Shown in pieces: positions 55,376 to 64,000 of a stretch of 64,000 nt of DNA (position 1 is its first letter; each line of letters opens with the position of its first letter). Source of the DNA: Annulohypoxylon bovei var. microspora (lineage: Eukaryota; Ascomycota; Sordariomycetes; Xylariales; Hypoxylaceae). Made by a program: the position numbers and the translations under genes. The stretch covers positions 248,001-312,000 of the forward strand of contig MU405227.1 of NCBI GenBank assembly GCA_022836615.1. Direction: 5' to 3'. The notes below the pieces were generated by a model. It saw only the letters and a list, made by a program, of their open reading frames with translations, ran no database searches and had not been told where the DNA came from.

Positions 55376-58300
55376 GTTACTTAGGGGTAAGCTCCTACCC
55401 CCTAGGTAACACATTTTCAGACAATCAAAGCCGCCCTCAACCCACCACCCCCACCACCCCCCCTCCCCCCTCCCCCCTCCCACCGTAGTTTTATTTTTAT
55501 TTTTATTGATGTTGTTGGTAGTGTGTTTTGTTTGTATGTGTATGAGAGCATTCTCAGCTCTCATTTTTTGTTTGTTGGTTTTTTTTGCTTTGGTGCTTGA
55601 GGCCCCACCAAAGACCCTGTTGAACCGCCTGTATGTAGTGTCGAATTCAGCAAGTATTTTCTGTTGAAGTTTCATTCGATGAGTACCAGGCGTCTGTACA
55701 TGTAAAGTAAACGACGAGGTTCGTGGCTCTTTGGTAGGGCTACCCAGCCGGGGGCGTCTCGGTTTTTACCGGATCTATTCCATGAGTTAGTGAGTGTTTC
55801 TCATATTGACTTAAGTGTAAGAGTGTAACTATGTGATATGTGACCTACCAGTTTCCCCCGGCTAAGGTGGCGGAGGCCGGCGATGTGTGATCGCCGCAAC
55901 CTGGGCATCGCATATCTACTGGAGCTCGTTAGCGTCTGCATAAATATAATGAGTGTTAGGAAAATGGGAACGTACCTTGGTGTTATGCTGATGCCTCCTT
56001 TTCCAAAGTTGTGATGTGATGTGTACCTAGGTCTCCGAGAGAGAATGCTGAATAGGGGCCGGTATCTAGTTATGGCTAAGACGGCTGTTAAGGCAAGCCT
56101 AAAATGTGGGCTCTGATATTTGCCTGTCGATCTGTTTGTTGGTTTTGCATTGGACTTAGCCTGTCTTGAAACCGATGCTCGTATATGTATAAGAGCGGTC
56201 CGGCCCCCCTCGCGTTTAAGTAGGCGACGCTTTACTTGACATGTCCTTAGAGGAGTGTTTCTACGCACTCCTCGTGGCGATTGGTATGTTGATTCCTTTC
56301 GGATTTGAACTTCGATCGTGGACTGTTGTCAAGTAATAGTATTTTTTTGGTGCTGCGCGCACTAACATTCTCCTTTGGGGAGACCTAGGTACTGGCGGGC
56401 CCTCGTCTGCCTTGAGAGTAGGACTCAGTCGTCCTTCTCGTGGGTTGGCGGTAGAAGGAGGGCCCGCCATGTGATGCCCCCATAGGTAAGGGGCATATAC
56501 GGAGACTTCTCTGTATTGTAGATTGGGTGTTGGGCTTTTCCTCTTCATTAAGGTGATGATAGTAGCCCTTTGAGTTCATTCTTTTGAATTGAAGAACTGA
56601 AATTGTTCGTATGTAGGGGTTAGGTTTAGTCTTATAAGACTGAAATACCCAGTAGTAATAGATTAATTCCCAATCCTTGATTCTAGTTAGCGTATTGCGA
56701 TAGTAGATAACTCGTAGAGGTGAACTTACTTAGAACAGAGAAGTCTCCGGCTTCACGAGGAGTCACTCGCAGACTAAGCGGTATACCTGAACGACCGAGA
56801 CCATATTCCAGGCGTTGGGGGTTTCGTTGCCCTCACCTGGATTCTTTTAGAGTACCTAGTATGTCAAGCAGTCAAGATGAGGATTTAGTTGGTCCTCCTT
56901 TTGTCTTTACTGCGACGTCTGTTAGGGTTGGTATCTTTTCGTAAGGTCTGGAAAACTATAGTTCAGTTCGTTAGCATAACCTTTGCTCGTCTGCGAGTTG
57001 CAACACCCGAGGCCTATTATAGCATCGATATTGTCGATACTTAGTTGTTAGTAGGCCTCTGCCTTGGCGATTATGTTGCAACCACCACAGGGCTTCGGTG
57101 GTGTAGCCCTTGTGATGGTGACTCCTCGGCGGGTGGGGATGGATTGGTGACCCCACCCGACTCTCCTTTCTCTTCTTTTGTCGTATATTTCGTTGTTTGG
57201 TGTGTTGTCGGTAGTGTTGTCGGTTTTGGTTCATGTGTATGAAGTTCTCCGCGGCATCGGTAGGTATGTGGCTCATGATTAGATTTTATGAAATTGATAT
57301 CAAGTATGAGCCACGTTGAGTTTCCAATGCCGCGGAAGATGTAGTGAGAGACTGCCCCGTCCCTCAAGTCCTTGTCATTGCTTTGCGTTTCAGCCATGAT
57401 TATGATTTTCATATGTTTAGTTGCAAAGCGACTTACCAAGGACCCAAGGGTGGCACCACCAAAAGTTATCCATCGTGGCATAGCTTTATTTTGAATGTGA
57501 ATGAATGACCAGCTCGTGCCAGATGGGTTGTAGGTGATGCCGAAAGTATGAGACAGCCTCTCACTAATGCCATTGGATCCCCAATCCTTTGGCGTCACTA
57601 AAGTTAGTATCTTCCTTTTTATAGAGCTCCCTCAAGCTCTAGCAAGCCTAGTGTGGTACGGCTTGCGTTGTTGGTGTATATTTGTCGTTGGCTATTAGCC
57701 ATTGGATGTCCTCATCATCCGTAAATTTGGTTAAAATTAGAATTTTTATGTTTGAAGTGTCGTGCCATTAGCTATCGGATGTCCTCCTCATCCTCAAGCG
57801 TGGCTTAGTGTTTGATGTGCTTTTCATTTTATGTCCAGCACTTTGTAGGTTTTAGCCAGCGCTCCCGATAACCTTTTCAACTAGCTAGTTCTCATTGGGT
57901 GATCTCCTACCCTCCGAGTCCATATCTAGTAAAAGCATGTGGTGAATGTCAGCCTCCGGGAGCGCCAGCGAATTTTTCTTATTATTTATTATTAGTTATT
58001 TTTTAGTTACAGTATCCTGCAATGGCAACTAAGAGTCAAGTTAGTTTTAATGTTAGAAGAGATATAGCATGAGTAAGACTTACCAGCAACCATTGCATTC
58101 AACAACCACCATAAAAGACAGTGACGACCGTTCAATACTCGTGTTTTGTTTGCGGACCGGGCTTTTCGAGTGTATTTCTCTTGTAGTACATTGATGTAGT
58201 AATGTACATAGCCCGTTTCTCTGCAATTCTCTACCTAGATCGGTGATTGAACTGCTTCTCGTGTGCAGGGCGATTGTGATGTAGTTCTAGGCCCAGTCCG

Positions 58301-59083
58301 CGAGTGTTAGTTGAACGGTCGTCACTGTAAATTTTCTTGTCAACACCATATACTACCAACTGCTTCGATATAGCCTTCAGGTCAATGTCATGCGGAAAAG
58401 TTTTGGAAGGGAGCTCTCTATCTTGTTTTGGGAGAGCTCCCCTCTGATTGGACTTTGTGAGGGCTCTCAACTTGAGTATGCAAGGAGAGCCCCTAGTACT
58501 TGTTGATTTGTTTTTAATATTATTTTGTTGTTGCTGTTGAAGGGGGGCAGCCTCAACTTCTTTTCATGAAGGAGACCGTCCGCCGGAGTGTTTTGATACG
58601 ATTTTAGGGATGCCCTTGCGTGTTGTTTACCTATTTCGGTATGACTTAGAAGGCATCCCTATTGTTGATTGTTTGTTGTATACCCCTTTCTTTTCCAGGG
58701 GTCGAGGGGGCTAGCTATTAATTATCTAGTTAGAGAGCCCCCCCCCCTTTATTGATGTCCGCATGACTTGACCTGAAGGATTAGTAGTGTTCCTATTTAT
58801 TTATTAGGTTTGTTTTGAAATTATATCGAAGCAGCTGTTAGTATATGGACCCACCCGAGGAAGACATAGTTGTTAGTAGTTGTTAGTGGTGGTATTTCAC
58901 CTCCTCGGGTGGGCTGTTGACAAGATCCTTGCACTAGCCCCGGGTACTCCCAAATGCCCAGGGCCGGTGCTCAAATGCTCATTCCAGCTACTATTGTAGC
59001 TGGAAACCACGTCTGGATTCCGTGTGAATCTCATGGCGATACCTTGATGATCATATTGTGAATCGTATGGCCAGACGTCGTGG
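55376..59083. repeat. Chain of unrelated perfect hairpins
   Basis: No protein gene is convincing here, but inverted repeats follow one another. Paired stems (bp): 55376-55410 (11, bulged), 55542/55557 (8), 55588/55606 (8), 55878/55890 (7), 56250/56266 (8), 56394/56458 (11), 56474/56490 (7), 56628-56641 palindrome, 57009/57052 (8), 57081/57097 (6), 57130/57151 (9), 57249/57327 plus nested 57268/57306 (9+9), 57642/57660 (7), 57859/57957 (9), 58118/58311 (18), 58409/58432 (10), 58461/58485 (8 plus inner 4), 58605/58652 (10), 58706/58736 (7), 58850/58902 (12), 58982/58996 (10, tetraloop TATT), 59007/59071 (10, bulged). Stems differ in sequence. T/G-rich stretches (TTTGTTGGTTTTG-like) separate many of them, and an ATGTGTATGAGAGC-like motif recurs at 55535, 56184 and 57234. 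Confidence 0.75.
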
Positions 59084-59215
59084 CAGTCGTACTGTGAATC
59101 TCATGGTGAGACATCACGGTGAGCATATGTGAATCCTCGGTGTATTCGCACCATGTGGGCTCCCTCAAGCGCACAGGTGGAACTCGACTCGAACAACTGA
59201 ATGTGAATCGTTGGT
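59018..59215 (+). repeat. Degenerate TGTGAATC repeat
   Basis: TGTGAATC followed 4-5 bases later by GG occurs at about 59022, 59057, 59093, 59128 and 59202 (for example TGTGAATCTCATGG, TGTGAATCGTATGG, TGTGAATCGTTGG). It is irregularly spaced and leads into the hairpin array. Confidence 0.6.
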
Positions 59216-59222
59216 GTATCAA

Positions 59223-59868
59223 GCTCGAAGGCCGGCGTGAACAAGACCGGACGAGCGTTTTTCCACCCCGGGAATCGACCAAGAAGAGGCCGAAGACGGG
59301 GGATTGTCGAGAGGCTCGAAGGATGGCGAGGAAAAGGCCATACGAGCCATGTCGAAGATGTGCTCGAAGGGCAGGCGAGAAAACTGACCTGCTTCGAGAC
59401 ATTGTCCGTTGGTTGGTTCGATGGACGGGCGAGTAAACTGACCCGTATACGAACCGTTGTCCTTTTGCTGGCGTGTGCGGCGCGAACGAGACCGCAACCA
59501 GCCTTTTTCTAGATGGGGTGACCCACCATCTCGGGAATCGACCAAGAAATGGCCGAAAACGAGTGATTGTCGATGTGTTGCTCACGGGGCGGCGTGACCA
59601 AAGCCGAGTGAGCGTTGTCGGAACGGGTGCTCGATGGACAGCCAAGTAACAGGCTGTGTCGAGGCGTTGCCGGTGGGTATCTTCGTGGTGCAGCGCGAAC
59701 GAGTCTGCGGCGAAGATATTGTCGACGGGGGAGTGCTTTCAGGCCGGCATGGACAGTGCCGGGGAAAGCGTTCTCAGGGGTGCTCGAAGGACAGCAGGAC
59801 CGATGGCTGCAACGAGGCTTTGTCTGTCTATAATGCTCGACGGGCGGTGCGGACAACACCGTGTCGAG
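59223..59868 (+). other. Tandem array of two-tier hairpins with compensated stems
   Basis: Hairpins at 59223-59256, 59266-59301, 59313-59348, 59363-59398, 59415-59455, 59467-59502, 59511-59531, 59530-59563, 59580-59613, 59630-59663, 59678-59718, 59735-59769, 59783-59816 and 59836-59868. Nearly all share one plan: an outer stem of 4-8 bp; a 2-4 nt 5' bulge, usually ending in GG; an inner stem of 4-6 bp; a 7-12 nt purine-rich loop (CGTGAACAAGA, CGCGAACGAGA, CGAGAAAACTGA); a 0-3 nt 3' bulge, often A; then a GTTGTC or ACATTGTC spacer. Outer stems are GCTCG, GGCTCG, CTCGAA, GGTTCG, GCTGG, GCTCAC, CTCGA, TATCTTCG, GCTTTC and CTCGAC, each with its exact complement. Inner stems vary likewise. No protein frame spans the array. 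Confidence 0.8.
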
Positions 59869-60060
59869 ACATTGTCGCTAATAGGGCGGGGACGTACCAC
59901 TCTCACCCATGACAGATAATATAAGGTAACAATCCTTGCACCGTGGCGAAGCCCTCACAACCTTCTGGTCTATGACCACTTGGAAGACTCAGAACTTACC
60001 ATGCGCCAAACAGGAAATGCAAAACTCTCAAAATGAGAGATTGCTCCCGATACCGTCGCC

Positions 60061-60384
60061 CTCCCCTTTCACCCCATAAAGGGATTCCTCAGGATCGCGG
60101 GCTTAGCTCTCCCTCTTCACCCCAGAATGGGATTCCTCGAGATCATCAAGCCCGGCTCTCCCCCTTCACTCCATAGGAGTTCCTCAGGATCCTGAAGCCT
60201 AGCTCTCTCTTCCTTCACCCCATTGGAGTTCCTCGGAATCTTCGAGCCAAAAAAGAATTCTCGCCCATCCCCCTAACGGGATCACTTGGAGTCATCAAAT
60301 TTCTTTTTTTTTTTATAAAAAAAGCTCTCGCCCATCCCCCTGACGGGATCATTCGGAGTCATCAAGTTTTTTTTATATAAAAAA
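60061..60384 (+). repeat. Six-copy tandem repeat of about 45-65 bp
   Basis: Units start with CTCTCCC or CTCGCCC and contain CACYCCATA then GGGATTCCTC/GGAGTTCCTC then GGATC. The first four are about 46-57 bp. The last two are diverged (CCCATCCCCC, ACGGGATCA, GGAGTCATCAA) and are each followed by a long poly(T)/poly(A) foldback. Short hairpins (ACTCC-ATA-GGAGT and equivalents) recur in each unit. Confidence 0.75.
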
Positions 60385-60694
60385 CGGTAGGCGGCCATAA
60401 CATGCATCGATGCAGTCATGGCGACCGGTCGACCCCATCCGTTCCCCAGAGGGGTATAGGAAGTGGGAATGCTGCGAAGCGTCGACCGGCCCGGTGCTAG
60501 ATAGATTGTTACCTGTAAGTAAGAGAGGGAAGGGAGAGAAAAGGGGGTCCATTTTAGCATGTTGACCGAGTTCCGTTGATACGAAACCTAACCCTCCGAT
60601 GACGATCGAGATAGACGCTGCTGCGAGGCGCTAGCAGTGGATTGACGAAGAGGTAGAGTGCGGCTAGAGTAGAGTAGACCGGGCAATAACCCGA
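60385..60694. other. Spacer downstream of the membrane-protein gene
   Basis: About 310 bases; GACCGGTCGAC at 60423 and GTCGACCGG at 60481 form an inverted repeat around a 49-base loop. No gene. Confidence 0.5.
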
Positions 60695-63559
60695 TCAACG
60701 TCTACCCACACCACGCGCTATCTGATCGTCGACTGCCACCCTAGCTGTTTCCTCGTCGCAGTAATTGTTCATAGCCATATAAATGGATATTCTATCTTCG
60801 TACTCGTCATCGGAGCCGAACTCGTCATTCACTGTCTCCTCGGACAAGGCAGCCGGAAGCTTCCCCTTTCCCTTATCTTGGGACTGGGGAGATGCCGCCG
60901 GTGCCTCGCTCGAGTTTGAACTCATCAGCCTACTACCCAGGCTTGGCCAGGCAGACTGACTAGGCAGAACTGCTGTAGTCGACTTCGAGCTTGAGCTCGA
61001 AGCCACTGCTGGCGCTGGGCCTTGGGTAGTAGAAGCTAGATGAGTGGCAGATGACTGGTACGGCTGCGGGCCTAGGCTTGCGGAACCGGTCTTCTTGTTG
61101 GTAGCCTCCTTTGGCCAAGTGATGTGCAAGGCAGGAGGGGGCCGCTTCGTACTTCCAGGCTGCGAGTATGATGTACCCAACGAAAGTTGAGCAACACCAG
61201 TACCCTTAGCCGGCGTACCAGAATACAGCCCCTCCTTCGCCTTGCCATCTTCCCCGCCACCTTCCACCTGCTGAGCTTCTCGCTCCCCGTCCATTTGCAT
61301 GGGCTCCGACTGATCCATTGGACCAGCGTCTTCCCATTGCAAATCCGTTGGCTGGAAGACGGTCACGGGGAGCTCGGAACCGGAATCGTCCATTTCCGAA
61401 TCCGAGGAGTAGGAGTCTAGTTCCTCGTAAGGAACCATCTCCACATCGGTCTCCAAGAAGCCGTAGGTGTCCAGATCCGTCTTCAGGGCGGAGGAGGCTG
61501 GTTCCTCGTACAGAACCATTTCCAGGTCCTCCGCCCCATCATCCGCGTAGCTCGCTAGCATGTTCGTAGACTCGCAAGAGGGTACGATATCATGCTCTGG
61601 CTTCTGGATGGCTGGGATCTGGTAGTTGAGGTTTTGGAGCCCCTGTCCGAACATCTGAAGCCCCGACTGGGGGGCAGCCACCTGTTGCGAAACAGGCGCA
61701 TACCCTGGAACCAGTGTGGGCTCAGGTGCGATGTACTGGCGCTGAGGCACCTGCTGGGGGGCGGCTACCTGTTGCTGAACAACAGGCACACACCCGGAGA
61801 CCAGCTGGGCCTCAGGTGCCTGGTATATGTGCTGGGGGCCGGTCGCCGGTTCGTAATTCGGCGTAAGGCGGCGGCCCAGCACATAGTCTCTCACATGCTC
61901 GGGGTATGTCGGAATGATCTTCTGATCGAGCGTAGGCTTGTTGAGGTACGAACGATCAGGGGTCACATTCCGAACCCGAGATGGCTGAGAGACCATCACA
62001 GGGGCTACGTAGGCGGGTTGGTCGTATCTTTGTGAATACGATATGTGGCGAACGTGCTGGCGAGTAGGGTAGGCATAACGTCTACCCTCCAGGCGTGCAG
62101 TCGCTTCAGCCACATACCGTTCACAAGCTGCATCGCTTGCGGCTAGGTACGCAGGGTCGTCGGGATCGGCCCAAGTCGGGAGCGGCTCGGGGTACTCAAC
62201 GGGAGTAACCACCGTGTTCGCTTCGAAATGAGCCGTTTGACGTTCCCAGCGTTCCAGAGCAAGCCGCTTTTCTCTGTCAGCCAGATATCTCCCGGCGTCG
62301 GCGTGCGCCCTCTCCATAAAATGGACGATAGGGGAGCACGCGAGTCTGAGAAATCTGGTGGCGTGGACAGTTAGGCGAGCGATGCGGATACAAAAGGAGG
62401 CTATCTCTCTGTTGATGCCGTCGGGGGAGACCTGCCACTCAAGCTTCTTGGCTTCATCCAGTTGGTAGCGGAAAAAGTCAGAGAAACAGCCAAAGCTGAT
62501 CTCCGAACCTTTGGCGCCCAACCAGAATTCCACCATCCTAGGAACTTGGAGTTAGTAAAGATCTCTTATACAATTTCGGTGTGAATAACGATTGTTACTT
62601 GAAACAGGACATTTGCTAATGCAGTAGTAGAGCAGTGGATATGATACAGAGAGTAAGAATGGAGACGAACTAGAGGAAAATGGAAAAGGGGTAAAGGGGG
62701 TAAAGGGGTAAAGGGGTAAATGATTGTAGGTACTAGTATCAGAATAATAGTGGAAGTACAGTAGAAGTATAGAATGTAGGTGGGTATTGCTATAGTGAAT
62801 GGGTATAGTAGCATACTACCTAGTAGTATACAGGGCTAGTACACCTGGGCAGTGTAGGTACCTAGTGTATAGTGTAGTGTGTACCTAGTATGTATACTAG
62901 GTACCTAGTACCTAGTAGTGTATGGTGCATGGTGCATGGTGCATGGTGTATGAAGTCACCATGATAGTTGCCTATGGCAATAGAGATAGGTAATAATAGA
63001 AAGGTAGGGGACGACGGAAGTTGGTGATAATAGAAGGGTGGGTGACGATAATCATGAGTGGCAATAGAAAGGTAGGTGACGATAAACGCGAACGGTAATA
63101 GGAATGGTAGGTGACAATAGAAATAAATACTTACCACTTGGTGTAGGTCGTCCAGATAAAGTCCCCGACCGTCCAGAGGAGGATCCACGGGCCATGGACG
63201 AGCCATCGGACAAGGCAAATTGCCCCCCAAAACACGTACCAACCGAAGGGAGTAAAACTCCCCACGACGGCTTGTGTGATGAGATAGCCGATGACCCATC
63301 GGGCCGGAATGTGGATCTCCCTGGACAAGTCAAGGAGGAGCGTGGCGGCGAGGGAGGCGAAACTTAGGACACCGTACCCTAGGGCCGGTCGTACCATAAA
63401 GAGGTACGCGAAGGCGACTAGGGCAGGAGGGGAGTACTGGCAGAGGGGTCCCAACTCAAGGTAATCCGAGAGTGAGAGGAAGGCGAAGTACGTGAAGAAG
63501 AGGAAGAAGATGGGGAGATCGGAGGTGAGGATCATCTTCTTGATCTCGACGTAGTCCAT
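60695..63559 (-). CDS. Polytopic membrane protein with long Pro/Gln- and acidic-rich tail, unknown family
   Basis: Two exons (minus), 63559-63135 and 62537-60695, encode 755 residues. The intron (GTAAGT...ACTAAC...CCTAG) is 597 nt, long for a fungus, and rebuilds a Trp codon (TTYTKW-MVEFW). The start is ATG 63559. The N-terminal 140 residues contain several hydrophobic segments (LPIFFLFFTYFAFLSL, PPALVAFAYLFMV, LSFASLAATLLLDL, VIGYLITQAVVGSF, VFWGAICLVRWLV), then a basic amphipathic stretch. The rest is predicted soluble and mostly disordered. It has Tyr/Pro/Gln-rich repeats (QQQVAAPQQVPQRQYIAPEP, then SQQVAAPQ), a duplicated acidic motif (EMVLYEEP and EMVPYEEL), and Ser-rich and acidic patches to the end (IARGVGRR). 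No known domain is recognised. Being one gene rather than two rests on the intron call. Confidence 0.7.
62641..63125. repeat. Simple repeats inside the long intron
   Basis: Within the 597-nt intron: GGGGTAAA-type repeats (62697-62720), tandem GGTGCATGGTGCATGG (62926-62945), CCTAGTA-rich sequence (62816-62915), and imperfect repeats of GGTAGGTGACGATAA (63000-63125). Confidence 0.7.
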
Positions 63560-64000
63560 GGCGTCGGTAAGTAACACAACAAGTGTGACAGGCTTGTGTG
63601 TTTTCGCAGGTGTAGAGAGAGGCAAGAAAGGTTCAGGGAGAGAGTTTCTGAGCAGTTGCAGTGGCTTGTAAGCTGATGCTTGGAAGCGGTTCTGGAAGTG
63701 CTCTGTTGGTCAAGCGCGAAATTCTGTGTAAACCTGGGGAAAAAAAAGAAGAAAGAAAGAAGAGAGTCTGCGCGGGGAATTTTTGCTATATGCTTTTCGT
63801 TTGGGCGGTGACAGGGGTGGCAGATCACCCACATCACCATGGTTACCGGCGCTCACTAGGAGTGGCAGAATCAACTGGCAGCCCTGTAATCAACTGTACG
63901 TGACTCTACTTTTTTTATTAGCAACCTAGGGTGCAATGTACTAGGAATTAAATTTTTAATAGCAACAGCCAATCAACAATTCAGAAAATAGAAAATAATA
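63560..64000. other. 5' flank of the membrane-protein gene
   Basis: About 440 bases to the window edge; promoter of the minus-strand gene and otherwise featureless, ending AT-rich. Short open frames do not look coding. Confidence 0.45.

Noticed and set aside
59031..59645. 204-codon minus-strand frame and overlapping plus-strand frames
   Set aside because: Open on several frames at once because the hairpin array is GC-rich and stop-poor; hairpin spacing is not a multiple of three, so the repeat does not encode a protein repeat.
59223..59868. CRISPR array, or tandem hammerhead-type ribozymes
   Set aside because: There is no constant repeat with constant spacers and the host is eukaryotic. CTGA occurs in two loops, but the hammerhead core (CTGANGA with a paired GAAA) is absent.

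Overview
This window is nuclear DNA of a filamentous ascomycete (Pezizomycotina, most likely a Sordariomycete). The evidence is short GT-AG introns of about 48-75 nt with CTAAC/CTGAC-like branch sites, fungal-type orthologues (Vps8, Atg6, Atg14, Scm3, a DUF3752/GPALPP protein, CK2 alpha), and an AT-saturated retrotransposon whose two LTRs differ only by transitions, the signature of repeat-induced point mutation (RIP). No species call is made.

Layout. 1-17 kb is mostly housekeeping: a secreted Ser/Thr/Gly-rich protein (1126-2895), the CORVET subunit Vps8 (minus, 3395-8361), a GPALPP/DUF3752 protein (9053-10186), a membrane RING-H2 ubiquitin ligase (minus, 11146-12697), a long gene-poor gap, and a CypH-type cyclophilin (16330-17331). 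17.8-27 kb is an accessory island: two divergent degenerate P-loop-NTPase-like paralogues, a SINE-like element, a broken cytochrome P450, a MITE, an aegerolysin and two paralogous tandem GRF-type zinc-finger proteins. 27.7-36.2 kb is a RIP-destroyed Ty3/gypsy chromovirus with a younger, unmutated 719-bp MITE inside it. 36.2-38.8 kb carries repeats, a truncated glutathionylspermidine-synthase-like pseudogene and a small secreted protein interrupted by a stop.

39-52.8 kb is again conserved: atg6 and scm3 (divergent), CK2 alpha, a DUF3807-like protein, a coiled-coil protein and atg14. Atg6 and Atg14 are partners in the autophagy PI3-kinase complex I, and Vps8 acts on the same endolysosomal route.

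52.8-60.7 kb has no convincing gene, but it is the strangest part of the window. It is a chain of dozens of unrelated perfect hairpins (stems 6-18 bp). It culminates at 59223-59868 in a tandem array of about a dozen two-tier hairpins. These share one architecture (outer stem, 5' bulge usually ending in GG, inner stem, purine-rich loop) while the stem sequences change in compensated fashion. It is followed by a six-copy tandem repeat. This is the best candidate for an undescribed element or structured RNA locus. The window ends with a membrane protein gene (minus, 60695-63559) with a 597-nt first intron.

Coordinates of spliced genes were derived by hand from splice-site consensus and reading-frame continuity; no alignment or folding software was run.
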